Shown one piece after another: positions 54,303 through 64,000 of a stretch of 64,000 nt of DNA. Origin of the DNA: Sphingomonas sp. LR60 (lineage in GTDB: Bacteria; Pseudomonadota; Alphaproteobacteria; Sphingomonadales; Sphingomonadaceae). The stretch is from the NCBI RefSeq assembly GCF_036855935.1, contig NZ_JASPFK010000001.1, positions 3,660,501-3,724,500 on the forward strand, given 5' to 3'. Position 1 is the stretch's first letter; every line of letters starts with the position of its first letter. The notes beneath the pieces are model-generated. The model searched no databases. It saw nothing but the letters and a program-made list of their open reading frames with translations, and was not told the DNA's origin. The position numbers and the translations under genes are program-made.

Positions 54303-55460
54303 ATGCCCGCCACCCACAAATGCGACCTCGCGATCATCGGCGGCGGCCTGTCCGGCGCGCTGATCGCGCTGGCGGTGCAGGCGCGACACCCTTCGATGGA
54401 CGTGCGGCTGGTCGAAGCCGGCGATGCGATCGGCGGGAATCATTTCTGGTCGTTCTTCGGCGCGGATCTGCACGGGGCCGAGCAGGCATTGGTCGCCCCG
54501 GTGATCGCGCATGGCTGGCCTGATTACGACGTGCGCTTTCCCGGCCATGCCCGCACGCTGGCGCAGCCTTATTATACCGTCCGCTCCGCTGCGCTCGACG
54601 CGCATGTTCGCCGCGTCCTGCCGCGGCGTGCGATCATGACGGGGCGTTCGGTGCTGGCGTGCAGCGCGACCGCGGTGGTGCTGGCGGATGGCGACCGGTT
54701 GAGTGCGACCGGGGTCATCGATGCACGCGGCGTCGGCGACGTGTCGCTGCTGAGCGGCGGGTGGCAGAAGTTCGTCGGGCATGAGCTGCGCGTCGCGGGT
54801 GGCCATGGTGTGACGCGCCCGGTGGTGATGGACGCGACGGTGCCGCAACTCGACGGCTATCGGTTCGTCTATCTGCTGCCATTCACCGCCGACACGTTGC
54901 TGGTCGAGGATACCTATTACAGCGACTCGCCGATGCTGGACGAGGCGACGATTGCGGCGCGGGTCGGCGATTATGCGCGCGAGCGGGGCTGGCAGGGCGA
55001 GGTGATCCACCGTGAGCGCGGCGTGTTGCCGGTGGTGAGCGGCGGCGACTTCGACGCCTATTGGTGTTCGAGCGGCGCGAAGGTCGCCAAGGCCGGGGTG
55101 CGTGCCGGGCTGTTCCATCCGACCACCGGCTATTCGCTGCCCGACGCCGCTCGTATCGCGGTGTTGATCGCCAACCAGCGCGATCTTTCGGGTAATGCGC
55201 TCCACGACCTGACTTTTCGCTACGCCGCGCGTTCGTGGCAGCAACGAGGTTTCTACCGGATGCTCGACCTGATGCTGTTCAAGGCCGCCGACCCCGACCA
55301 GCGCTATCGTGTGCTGGAGCGTTTCTATCGCTTGTCCCCCGATCTGGTCGCGCGCTTCTATGCCGCGCGGTCGACCGGGCTCGACAAATTGCGCGTGCTG
55401 AGCGGCAAGCCGCCGGTGCCGATCGGCCGCGCGATCGCCGCGCTGGGAGGTCGCGCATGA
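54303..55460 (+). CDS. crtY: lycopene beta-cyclase CrtY
   Basis: A 385-residue FAD enzyme that closes the rings of lycopene to beta-carotene. KCDLAIIGGGLSGALIALAV is the dinucleotide motif. GGNHFWSFFGADL and RFVYLLPFTADTLLVEDTYY and FHPTTGYSLPDAARIA are CrtY hallmarks. It is the first gene of a carotenoid unit and overlaps crtI by four bases (ATGA). crtB, which makes phytoene, is not here. Confidence 0.93.
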   Translation: MPATHKCDLAIIGGGLSGALIALAVQARHPSMDVRLVEAGDAIGGNHFWSFFGADLHGAEQALVAPVIAHGWPDYDVRFPGHARTLAQPYYTVRSAALDAHVRRVLPRRAIMTGRSVLACSATAVVLADGDRLSATGVIDARGVGDVSLLSGGWQKFVGHELRVAGGHGVTRPVVMDATVPQLDGYRFVYLLPFTADTLLVEDTYYSDSPMLDEATIAARVGDYARERGWQGEVIHRERGVLPVVSGGDFDAYWCSSGAKVAKAGVRAGLFHPTTGYSLPDAARIAVLIANQRDLSGNALHDLTFRYAARSWQQRGFYRMLDLMLFKAADPDQRYRVLERFYRLSPDLVARFYAARSTGLDKLRVLSGKPPVPIGRAIAALGGRA

Positions 55461-56931
55461 CCCGCCGTGCAGTGGTGGTGGGTGCAGGATTCGGTGGGCT
55501 GGCGCTCGCGATCCGGCTGCAATCGGCAGGCGTGGCGACGACGATCGTCGAGTCGCGCGACAAGCCCGGCGGCCGTGCCTATTATTGGGAGCAGGAGGGG
55601 TTCACCTTCGACGCCGGGCCAACCGTCATTACCGATCCGGCGTGTCTGGAGGAATTGTGGGCGCTGTCGGGGCAGAAGCTGGCCGACGACGTCACGCTCG
55701 ATCCGGTGCAGCCCTTCTATCGGCTTAACTGGCCCGACGGGACCAACTTCGACTACACCAACGACGATGTCGTGCTGCGCGCCGAGATCGCCAAGCTGAA
55801 CCCTGCCGATGTCGCGGGATATGGCCAGTTCCTCGAATATGCCGCAGGCGTGTACCACGAGGGTTATGAGAAGCTGGGCACCGTCGCCTTCCTCGACTTC
55901 GCGTCGATGGTGAAGGCGGCGCCGGCGCTGGCCAAATATCAGGCGTGGCGCTCGGTCTATTCGATCGTGTCGAAATACGTGCAGGACGAGCGACTGCGGC
56001 AGGCGCTGTCGTTCCACACCTTGCTGGTCGGCGGCAATCCAATGACCACCAGCGCGATCTATGCGCTGATCCATAAGTTAGAGCGTGACGGCGGGGTGTG
56101 GTTCGCACGCGGCGGCACCAACCGGCTGGTCGCGGGGATGGTCGCGCTGTTCGAGCGACTGGGCGGGACGCTGCGGCTGTCCGATCCGGTGACGCGTATC
56201 GAAACGCTCGGCGACCGCGTCACCGCGGTGGAGACCGCCAGCGGCTGGCGCGAGCAGGTCGACATGGTCGCGGCCAATGCCGACATCATGCACGTCTATC
56301 GCGACCTGCTGCCCGAATCGGGCGCGGCGCGACGGACCGCGGCGCGGCTGGAGCGCAAGCGTTACTCGCCGTCGCTGTTCGTGGTGCACTTCGGGTTGAA
56401 GGGGACGTGGCCGGGCATCCCGCACCACATGATCCTGTTCGGGCCGCGCTATAAGGGGTTGCTCGACGACATCTACGAGCATGGGATGCTGAGCGAGGAT
56501 TTCTCGCTGTACCTGCACCATCCGACCGTCACCGATCCATCGATGGCGCCCGAAGGCAATTCGACCTTCTACGCGCTGGCGCCGGTGCCGCATCTCGGCA
56601 AGTTCACCGGCGATTGGGAGACGGTGCGGCCGATCCTGGAGAAGCGCATCCTCGACGAGGTCGGGCGGCGGCTGATCCCCGACATCCACGACCGGATCGT
56701 GACGAAGTTCAGCTATGCGCCGACCGACTTCGCGCACGATTTGAACGCGCACATGGGCAGCGCGTTTTCGCTGGAGCCGATCCTGACGCAGAGCGCCTAC
56801 TTCCGGGTGCATAATCGCGACGATGCGATCCCGAATTTGTATTTCGTGGGGGCGGGGACGCATCCGGGCGCGGGGATTCCGGGGTGGTCGGGAGTGCCAA
56901 GGCGACGGCGGCGTTGATGCTTGGGGGATGA
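55457..56931 (+). CDS. crtI: phytoene desaturase CrtI, frameshift at C-terminus
   Basis: A roughly 490-residue FAD enzyme that desaturates phytoene to lycopene. The N-terminus has VVVGAGFGGLALAIRLQSAG and ESRDKPGGRAYYWEQEGFTF. The conserved C-terminal FAD motif is FVGAGTHPGAGIPG, after which the frame shifts. One G missing at 56,881-56,884 explains this; the intended end is VVGSAKATAALMLGG with stop at 56,931. As given, it ends 14 codons early with an arginine-rich tail (stop 56,917). ATG 55457 overlaps crtY. Confidence 0.92.
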
Positions 56932-56978
56932 GCTAGGGCCGCGTTGACATTGGACAGGTGGCTGCTCACTTTCGTGGC

Positions 56979-57233
56979 ATGAATGCCGTTAGCTATTCCG
57001 AAGCCCGCGCAAACCTGAATGCGATGATCGACAAGGTCGTCGCCGATCGTGCGCCGCTGGCGATTACGCGGCAGCGTGGTGAGGGTGCGGTGCTGGTGTC
57101 GGCGAGTGAATGGGCGTCGATCGAAGAGACGCTGTACCTGCTGCGGTCGCCGGCCAACGCCAAGCGGCTGCTGGAGAGCATTGCCGAGCTGGAGGCCGGT
57201 GGCGGCGAGGAGCATGAGCTGGTTCGCCCGTGA
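56979..57233 (+). CDS. type II antitoxin of the Phd/YefM family
   Basis: An 84-residue antitoxin. NAVSYSEARANLNAMIDKVV is the DNA-binding N-terminal Phd/YefM domain, followed by AVLVSASEWASIEETLYLL. The last 20 residues, rich in glutamate, would neutralise the toxin. ATG 56979 is preferred to GTG-type frames upstream. It overlaps the toxin gene by four bases (GTGA). The unit sits directly after crtI, where crtB might be expected, so it may have been inserted. Confidence 0.9.
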   Translation: MNAVSYSEARANLNAMIDKVVADRAPLAITRQRGEGAVLVSASEWASIEETLYLLRSPANAKRLLESIAELEAGGGEEHELVRP

Positions 57234-57496
57234 ACGTGCAGTTCTCGTCCCGCTCGTGGGCCGAATATGTCGATCTGCACGCTCACGACGCCAAGCTGCT
57301 CGCCAAGGTCAGTGCATTGATCGAGGAATGTCGGCGACACCCGTTTAAGGGGACGGGCAAGCCGGAACCACTCGGAGGCAACCTGTCGGGCTGGTGGTCG
57401 CGCCGGATCAGCCATGAGCATCGGCTGGCGTACCGGGTTGCGGGTAGTGGCGCCGAGCAGGTGTTGCAGGTGGCGCAGTGCCGGTATCATTACTGA
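57230..57496 (+). CDS. Txe/YoeB family mRNA interferase toxin
   Basis: An 88-residue RelE-superfamily toxin. WAEYVDLHAHDAKLLAKVSA is the N-terminal region, then GKPEPLGGNLSGWWSRRIS and EHRLAYRV, with YHY at the C-terminus. The glutamate, arginine and histidine-tyrosine positions of the YoeB active site appear retained, so it should cleave mRNA at the ribosomal A site. GTG 57230 overlaps the antitoxin. A terminator follows. Confidence 0.9.
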   Translation: MNVQFSSRSWAEYVDLHAHDAKLLAKVSALIEECRRHPFKGTGKPEPLGGNLSGWWSRRISHEHRLAYRVAGSGAEQVLQVAQCRYHY

Positions 57497-57525
57497 AGCC
57501 GGCGCTCTGACCGCTGGCTTTTGTT
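57497..57525 (+). terminator. Rho-independent terminator after yoeB
   Basis: AGCCGGCG and CGCTGGCT form an 8-bp stem with one G-U pair and a seven-base loop, followed by TTTTGTT. It begins right after the toxin stop codon. It ends the toxin-antitoxin transcript, which converges on thiC. Confidence 0.75.
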
Positions 57526-57561
57526 GAATGCCTGATCTCGGGCACTTGGATAGAAGAAAAC

Positions 57562-59557
<1,996 letters not shown>

Positions 59558-59562
59558 ATCGG

Positions 59563-59590
59563 TATAAGCGCGTCGGCGGCGCGACACCAA
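59563..59590 (-). promoter_or_regulatory. putative thiC promoter
   Basis: On the minus strand TTGGTG (59,585-59,590) and TTATAC (59,563-59,568) are spaced by 16 bases. They lie just upstream of the TPP riboswitch, a suitable place for sigma-70. Transcription would begin a few bases before the riboswitch. This is based on position and similarity only. Confidence 0.5.
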
Positions 59591-59592
59591 CG

Positions 59593-59626
59593 AAAAAGAC
59601 CGCACCCCGCCGGATGCGGAGTGCGG
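59593..59626 (-). terminator. Rho-independent terminator of the ferritin-like gene
   Basis: On the minus strand, CCGCACTCCGC pairs with GCGGGGTGCGG (11-bp stem with one G-U pair, five-base loop), followed by TC and TTTTT. It lies 24 bases after the stop of the 59,650 gene, so it separates it from thiC. Confidence 0.88.
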
Positions 59627-59649
59627 CCCTGTCCGCGATGCGCGTGGCT

Positions 59650-60714
59650 TCAGGCGAAATTGCCGCTGCTGCGCAAGGCGTCGATCGAGTTGTTGGTGCC
59701 CGCCGGGAAGAAGCCGCCCGCCGTCGCCGCCGCCTTGGTCAGATAGACGATGTTATGAACCTGGAACGTGGTGCGGCTGTAGGCGATCGCGTTGCTGTCA
59801 GCGGGGACGATATTGGCGACCTGCGCACCGTTGACGGTCTTGGTGATCCCCTCGTCAAGCTCGTTCAGATTGGGGAGCAGGGTGGTGCCGACGCCGTCGA
59901 GGCTGTCGCGATAATCGGAGATCGCATTCGCCTTGGTGATCGCGTCCGATGCGCCGGACACCAATGTGCCCATCCGATAGAGTTCGGCGCGGATCAGCCC
60001 GGCGTGATACGCCTCGGCGGCGAGGATACCGGCCGCGGCCTCCAGGTAGATCGCGCTGCTGATCAGCGGTGAAGCGCCCTTGTAGGCGGTGACGCCGACA
60101 TCCTCGAACAGATAGGCGGCGAGCAGGAAGCTCTTGTCGTCGGCATAGGGATCGAACGTGTCATTGGCACCGATGATGCCGGCGTTCCGCGCCGCAAGCG
60201 TGAAGGCACCGCTCGTTCCGCCGTCGATGTTGATCGCCGGCTGGTTGATCACCTGCGCGGCGTTGACCGAGGTGATGACGGCGCGCAGCGCGTTGACGTG
60301 CGCCAGTTCGTCGGCTGCGATCTCGCGCGCATAGCTGGCGATGATCGGGTCGGAGAAGCCGACCTTGCGCCCGCCGGTCACGCCGCCGCGCTGGCCGACC
60401 GTGCCGGTCAGGCTCGCTTCCGGCAGCGAACGGCCGAAGGCGGCGAAGGAATAGAATTGCGCCTCCAGATATTCGAGGTTGAGCGCGAGCTGCAGGATCG
60501 CGACATCGGTCGTCACGCTGCCGGTCGCGGTGGGTGATGGCGTCGGGGTCGGGCTCGGGCTGGTGCTGTTGTTGTTGTCGCTGCCGCACGCGGACAGCAG
60601 CGCGAGGCCGCCGGCCGCGGCAGTGCCGGCGCCGGCCAGCTTGAGGAAGCGGCGGCGCTCGGCCCGGCGGACCTCTGCAAGCTCGAGCGCGGCGAAAACG
60701 GAATCCTTGATCAT
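59650..60714 (-). CDS. ferritin-like domain protein, twin-arginine exported (A)
   Basis: A 354-residue protein. AERRRFLKLAGAGTAAAGGL is a twin-arginine signal (RRRFLK), with LLSACGSDNNN forming a lipobox. A Thr/Pro/Ser linker (TSPSPTPTPSPTATG) leads to the Ferritin_2 domain: LQLALNLEYLEAQFYSFAAF, REIAADELAHVNALRAVI and YLFEDVGVTAYKGASPL. EAAAGILAAEAYHAGLIRAE supplies metal ligands E and H. Such proteins resemble plant desiccation-related PCC13-62. A paralogue lies upstream. Confidence 0.82.
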   Translation of the reverse strand: MIKDSVFAALELAEVRRAERRRFLKLAGAGTAAAGGLALLSACGSDNNNSTSPSPTPTPSPTATGSVTTDVAILQLALNLEYLEAQFYSFAAFGRSLPEASLTGTVGQRGGVTGGRKVGFSDPIIASYAREIAADELAHVNALRAVITSVNAAQVINQPAINIDGGTSGAFTLAARNAGIIGANDTFDPYADDKSFLLAAYLFEDVGVTAYKGASPLISSAIYLEAAAGILAAEAYHAGLIRAELYRMGTLVSGASDAITKANAISDYRDSLDGVGTTLLPNLNELDEGITKTVNGAQVANIVPADSNAIAYSRTTFQVHNIVYLTKAAATAGGFFPAGTNNSIDALRSSGNFA

Positions 60715-60779
60715 GGCGTCATTCCCTTATGCGGGGCGTATGGGGCAAAGGCGGGTGAGGCGGTGAACACCGTCTCGCG

Positions 60780-61814
60780 TCAGGCCGATGCCGCGCTCGT
60801 CTTGATGTTGCCGTTGACCCCGGCCGGGAAGAAGCCGCCGCTCGCCACCGCCGCCTGGTTGAGATAGACGATGTTGAGCACCTGCAACGGCGTGCGGCTG
60901 AATGCGATGCCGTTGCTGTTGAGCGGCGCGATGTTCGAGACATCGCCGTCGCTGGTGGTGGTGATCGCCAGGCCGCTGTCGTCGACCGGGCCGATGCCGC
61001 GCACCAGATCCTCGGTCGGATTGCCGTCCAGCGTGTCGCGTGCCTTGGAAATGGCGGTGGTCGCCTCGATCAGCTGGAGCGAGGGCGTCTGCAACCCCTT
61101 GCGATACAGGACCGAGCGGATGATCGCGGCGTGATACGCCTCGACCGCGAGGATACCGGCTGCGGCCTCCAGATAGATCTTGCTGTTGATCAGCGCGGGC
61201 GCCGCGCCCTTGTAGGCGGTGACGCCGACGTCCTCGAACAGATAGGCGCCGAGCAGGAAATTCTCGTCCGAGGCATAAGGGTCGAACGCGACACCGTTGC
61301 CGACCAGCCCGGCGGCGCGCGCCGCCGTGCTGAACGCGCCGGTCGCGCTGGTGCCGAGATCGATCGCGGGCTGCGCGACGAGCGACGACGTGGTGAATTG
61401 CGCGCGCAGGAAGCGGACGTGCGCCAGCTCGTCCTGATAGATTTCCTGCGCATATTGCTGAACGATCGGGTCCTTGAACGTCACCGCGCGCCCGCCGGTG
61501 GCGGCACCGGCAGTGCCGATCGCCCCGCTGATATCCGCGGCGGCCAGCCCGCTGCCGGTGACGGCGAAGGCGTAGTAGTTCGCCTCGAGATATTCGAGGT
61601 TCAGCGCGAAGTTGAGGACGTCGACTTCGGTGAAGGTCGGCGTCGGGGTAGGTGACGGCGACGGGGTGGGAGTCACGGTCTGCGCCTGCGCGGCACCCGA
61701 CAGCGTCGCGGCAGCAGCGGCGGCACCCAGTGCGCCGGTGAAGAAGGCACGCCGCGAATCGCGGCGACGCACGCGCGCGTCGAGCGTCTCGATCAGCTGC
61801 TCGCTATCGGTCAT
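60780..61814 (-). CDS. ferritin-like domain protein, twin-arginine exported (B)
   Basis: A 344-residue paralogue of the next gene. DSRRAFFTGALGAAAAAATL is a twin-arginine signal. A linker of TVTPTPSPSPTPTPT follows, then LNFALNLEYLEANYYAFAVT and QEIYQDELAHVRFLRAQFTT, YLFEDVGVTAYKGAAPALIN and GILAVEAYHAAIIRSVLYRK. It lacks the lipobox cysteine, so it may be soluble in the periplasm. A two-gene operon is likely, with this gene first. Metal ligands E, H and E are kept. Confidence 0.82.
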   Translation of the reverse strand: MTDSEQLIETLDARVRRRDSRRAFFTGALGAAAAAATLSGAAQAQTVTPTPSPSPTPTPTFTEVDVLNFALNLEYLEANYYAFAVTGSGLAAADISGAIGTAGAATGGRAVTFKDPIVQQYAQEIYQDELAHVRFLRAQFTTSSLVAQPAIDLGTSATGAFSTAARAAGLVGNGVAFDPYASDENFLLGAYLFEDVGVTAYKGAAPALINSKIYLEAAAGILAVEAYHAAIIRSVLYRKGLQTPSLQLIEATTAISKARDTLDGNPTEDLVRGIGPVDDSGLAITTTSDGDVSNIAPLNSNGIAFSRTPLQVLNIVYLNQAAVASGGFFPAGVNGNIKTSAASA

Positions 61815-61921
61815 GGCAGGCTCGTCCCTTCTATTACTCGCGCCGGTACGCGGCGTTGCCCGCGTGATAGGCCAGCATCGCGCGAGGGCAAAGACGGGTT
61901 TCGCTTTTTTGGGGAGGGCGG

Positions 61922-61950
61922 CGTCGTCCCGGACTTGATTCGGGACCCCG
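61922..61950. repeat. short dispersed inverted repeat (copy 3 of CCCGGA type)
   Basis: CGTCCCGGACTTGATTCGGGACCCCG, a palindrome similar to those at 5,261 and 17,452. It sits between mipA and the ferritin-like genes. Confidence 0.55.
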
Positions 61951-62040
61951 CTTCGTCCTGGCGGTCGTGAAAGGCGCCGTCCGCGTCGGCTTTGGGGGCG
62001 GCGTTAGAGTTTGAGCCAGCTGGCTTGAACCATTCTCATC

Positions 62041-62144
62041 GTACCCCGGCGAAGGCCGGGGCACAGTCGGGAAGGTCAGCGAGATGAAGCGCGACGTGAA
62101 CCGGCGGCGTCCCCCAACTAGGTCCCGGCCTTCGCCGGGGGGCA
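62041..62144. repeat. dispersed inverted repeat, GTACCCC family (copy 3)
   Basis: GTACCCCGGCGAAGGCCGGG and CCCGGCCTTCGCCGGGGGGC form the arms. GCCAGCTGGCTTGAACCATT precedes it; the same flank follows the copy at 19,383 in the reverse orientation, so both are parts of one larger repeat. Confidence 0.7.
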
Positions 62145-62268
62145 CTTCAACTTGATGGATCGTACCATAGAATCCCGCCGCGGCGAAGCCGCGTCGTCGG
62201 TCGGGGCGGGGCCCCGCCGGCCGGTCTTGGACGAGTCCTTGCCCGACGCGAGCAAGGCCGTCCTGCGA

Positions 62269-63150
62269 CTAGAACGTATACCCCACGCCCAGCGCCGCCA
62301 GCCACTGGCTGCGCGACCCCGCGATCGAGACCACCGGCGTGTCGCCGAAGTCGTTGAGCATCTTCTTGTAGGTGACGCCGCCGATCGCCTTCCATCCCTT
62401 CAGCAGGTTGCCGGTGAGCGAATAGGTGCCGGCCAGACCAACCGTCCAATGCTTCCACCCGCCGCGCGTGCTGTACTGAGGAAGGCCGCTGGCCACCGAC
62501 TGGGCCGCGTCGACGTCGAAATAGGTGCGCGCGAAGCCACGCTCGACGCGCTCGGCCGAGGCGAACAGCCCGACGCCCGCCTTCAGGCTGAGCGGAGTAA
62601 AGTAGTTGACCGAGGGCGACCAGATGCCGCTGTCGTGCACGCCGCTGACGTCGTGGCGATAGCTGAGCGAGGCCGACAGCTTGTCATAGGGGCTGGTGAG
62701 CACGCCGGTCTTGCCGAGCCCGACATAACCGCCCAGCTCGATCGCGGTCCCGCGTTCGCCCAGCGCGCGGATGCGGCGATCGTCGATCGCATTGTTGTTG
62801 GTACGGTTGAAGTTGATGACGCCGATCGGCCCGGCCTGCACGTCCCAGCGCGGACCGCCGGGATTGGGGATCAGGTCGATCGAGGCGCGATTGCCGACCA
62901 CCTGGAACGCGAAATTGTGGAACGAACCGATCGCGGCCGGGCCGGGGACGACGCGGTAATGGTCGGAGCCCTCGTAATCGGGAAGATACGCCGCCGCGAC
63001 CGCAACCGTCACCGTATCGCCGACCAGTGCCGGATCGGGCGCCGGGTTGGGCTCGGCCGGGATCGACGCGCTTTGTGCGAGCGCCGGCATCGCGAAACAG
63101 GCAAGCCCGGCGGCGAGCAGCGCGCGGGCGACGGAGCGATTGACGTACAC
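62269..63150 (-). CDS. MipA/OmpV family outer-membrane protein
   Basis: A 293-residue beta-barrel. The signal peptide after GTG 63150 is VNRSVARALLAAGLACFAMP followed by ALAQ. The family pattern is VAVAAAYLPDYEGSDHYRVV near the N-terminus, with SYRHDVSGVHDSGIWSPSVN and LAALGVGYTF at the end, where phenylalanine closes the barrel. MipA scaffolds peptidoglycan enzymes in E. coli; others have roles in osmotic or antibiotic response. The start is a GTG with GGGA upstream. It has no obvious operon partner. Confidence 0.85.
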   Translation of the reverse strand: MYVNRSVARALLAAGLACFAMPALAQSASIPAEPNPAPDPALVGDTVTVAVAAAYLPDYEGSDHYRVVPGPAAIGSFHNFAFQVVGNRASIDLIPNPGGPRWDVQAGPIGVINFNRTNNNAIDDRRIRALGERGTAIELGGYVGLGKTGVLTSPYDKLSASLSYRHDVSGVHDSGIWSPSVNYFTPLSLKAGVGLFASAERVERGFARTYFDVDAAQSVASGLPQYSTRGGWKHWTVGLAGTYSLTGNLLKGWKAIGGVTYKKMLNDFGDTPVVSIAGSRSQWLAALGVGYTF

Positions 63151-63211
63151 GTAAATTCCCTTTGATCTGCGCGCCCAACCATTCGCGGGGAATTTCGCTC
63201 CATGTTGCCGG

Positions 63212-63646
63212 TCAGAGCATGTAGCGCATTCGGATCTGTTGCTCTTCGGCATCAGTAACGAGCGAGAAGCGCGCCGCCGAGAAGCGCGGCGGGCCAAAGC
63301 GGATCGCGGGGTTGCGGGAGAAGCCGAAGCCTTCCTTGGGGATGCCGGCGAACGTATCCAGCTTCTTGTTGCCGTTTTCGTCGTGGATCACCGCCACCGC
63401 ATAGTCTCCGCGCGGCAGCGCGGGGAAGCGGATGCTGGTCTGCCCGGCGGGCACCGACCGCGTCACCGCATCGCGATCGTCGACGCAATTGGGGAAATTG
63501 TCAGGATCGGCCGTCAGACACAGCCGCAGCATCCCCTTGGCCGAGCGCAGATGGTCGATGTCCACCTGCAGCGACCCCACCGGTGCCGCGCCGATCAGCG
63601 GCACCGCCAGCACCGCCAGCCCCATTGCGGCGAGCCGCTTGCGCAT
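63212..63646 (-). CDS. DUF2141 domain-containing protein
   Basis: A 144-residue secreted protein. The signal peptide is MRKRLAAMGLAVLAVPLIGA. The mature part has GMLRLCLTADPDNFPNCVDD (two cysteines that could form a disulfide), PRGDYAVAVIHDENGNKKLD and GIPKEGFGFSRNPAIRFGPP, the DUF2141 signature. Function unknown; it occurs near carotenoid or membrane genes in sphingomonads. ATG 63646 was chosen; ATG 63718 is in frame and possible. It overlaps the 3' end of the following desaturase frame. Confidence 0.82.
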   Translation of the reverse strand: MRKRLAAMGLAVLAVPLIGAAPVGSLQVDIDHLRSAKGMLRLCLTADPDNFPNCVDDRDAVTRSVPAGQTSIRFPALPRGDYAVAVIHDENGNKKLDTFAGIPKEGFGFSRNPAIRFGPPRFSAARFSLVTDAEEQQIRMRYML

Positions 63647-64000
63647 GGATACGCGCGAAGTCGCCGAGCCCGTCGTCGGTGCCGCAGAGCCGGTCCCAGA
63701 AGCGGAAGTATAGGCCATAATTGCATCCGTACCGTTCGTGGTGCCGTTGGTGGTGGCTGGCGGTAATCAGCCAGCGGCCCACCCGTCCCCCCACATGAAC
63801 CGCGGAAAAATCTCCCAGCCCATATGGTTAGTGACACCCATAATCGTCATGACCGTCAGCACCACCCCCAGTGCGCTGACATGGATCGGAATCACGAAGA
63901 CCAGTAGCGGAATGGCAACAGCACCGCTGATCGCCTCGATCGGATGGAAGGCCATCGCCGCCCATGCCGTCGGCGGGCGGCTGGCGTGATGCACCGCATG
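63501..64000 (-). pseudogene. sterol desaturase family protein, frameshifted, cut by the window edge
   Basis: The fatty-acid hydroxylase superfamily of di-iron enzymes uses histidine motifs. The piece entering from the right edge has HAVHHASRPPTAWAAMAFHP, TIMGVTNHMGWEIFPRF and then WGDGWAAG followed by a stop. Adding one base in the C run at 63,787-63,792 restores RWLITASHHQRHHERYGC and FRFWDRLCGTDDGLGDFARI. The three histidine boxes (HxxHH, NHMGWE and HHQRHH) are all present. The true 3' end is unclear: the open frame runs on to 63,501, overlapping DUF2141, while the domain ends near 63,650. The 5' end is outside the window. Confidence 0.7.

Larger units (their letters stand above)
61815..62268. 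other. non-coding gap with repeats between mipA and the ferritin pair
   Basis: A 454-base gap with no gene that I recognise. It holds two of the dispersed repeats (61,922-61,950 and 62,041-62,144) and a GC-rich palindromic stretch (GGGGCGGGGCCCCGCCGG at about 62,198-62,218) near the mipA stop. The promoter for the ferritin genes probably lies in the first 100 bases. Confidence 0.6.

Overview
The window is a GC-rich, densely packed bacterial chromosome segment from an alphaproteobacterium, most likely Sphingomonas or a close relative. The basis is gene order (ppsR-maf-aroE-coaE-dnaQ beside hemE, mnmE-mnmG-rsmG-parA-parB, leuS-lptE-holA, ftsE-ftsX-ydcF-plsC, bamE next to a bc1 chaperone and DUF177) and protein families typical of sphingomonads (DUF6489, DUF1491, MipA/OmpV, CrtY/CrtI). 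I see no plasmid, prophage, insertion sequence or CRISPR array.

The window spans what looks like the chromosomal origin. Between hemE (minus) and ppsR (plus), at about 26,458-26,784, lie two perfect 9-bp DnaA boxes in opposite orientation plus several degenerate ones. Genes just to the left mostly run leftwards and genes to the right mostly run rightwards. The segregation locus parABS is about 15-19 kb to the left: parA and parB at 9,972-11,671, and two consensus 16-bp parS sites inside mnmG and rsmG, with a third, one-mismatch site inside pdeM.

Layout: 1-5,250 peptidase tail, pdeM, racemase, ubiquinone hydroxylase and ftsK; 5,300-11,700 dienelactone hydrolase, mnmEG-rsmG-parAB; 11,977-18,000 holA, lptE, leuS, DUF3576, an outer-membrane protein and thiE-like; 18,000-26,460 PLP homeostasis, HAD, ribA, xthA, lolA, terC, rho, hemJ and hemE; 26,460-26,785 oriC; 26,785-36,380 the conserved origin-proximal block, then hpf, ptsN, a cell-wall hydrolase, SOS-controlled mmcB, SCO and a metallopeptidase; 36,349-44,984 PBP1A, a hypothetical pair beside tRNA-Leu, ftsEX, plsC and bamE; 45,100-54,200 an accessory stretch (RcnB-like, glycosyltransferase, TauE, HerA, small membrane peptides, diguanylate cyclase, peroxiredoxin); 54,303-57,496 carotenoid crtY-crtI and a YefM-YoeB toxin-antitoxin pair; 57,562-59,568 thiC with a TPP riboswitch; 59,650-64,000 two twin-arginine ferritin-like paralogues, MipA, DUF2141 and a sterol-desaturase-family protein running off the end.

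A strong and unexpected pattern is that nine or ten otherwise intact, conserved genes carry a single-nucleotide indel, mostly one base missing in a G or C run (pdeM, OM protein, ribA, terC, SCO, plsC, GGDEF, crtI, sterol desaturase and probably TIGR02186). One further gene has an in-frame TGA. Uncorrected sequencing error is the simplest explanation, so gene inactivation should not be inferred from this sequence alone. At least four families of dispersed inverted repeats occupy the intergenic gaps.
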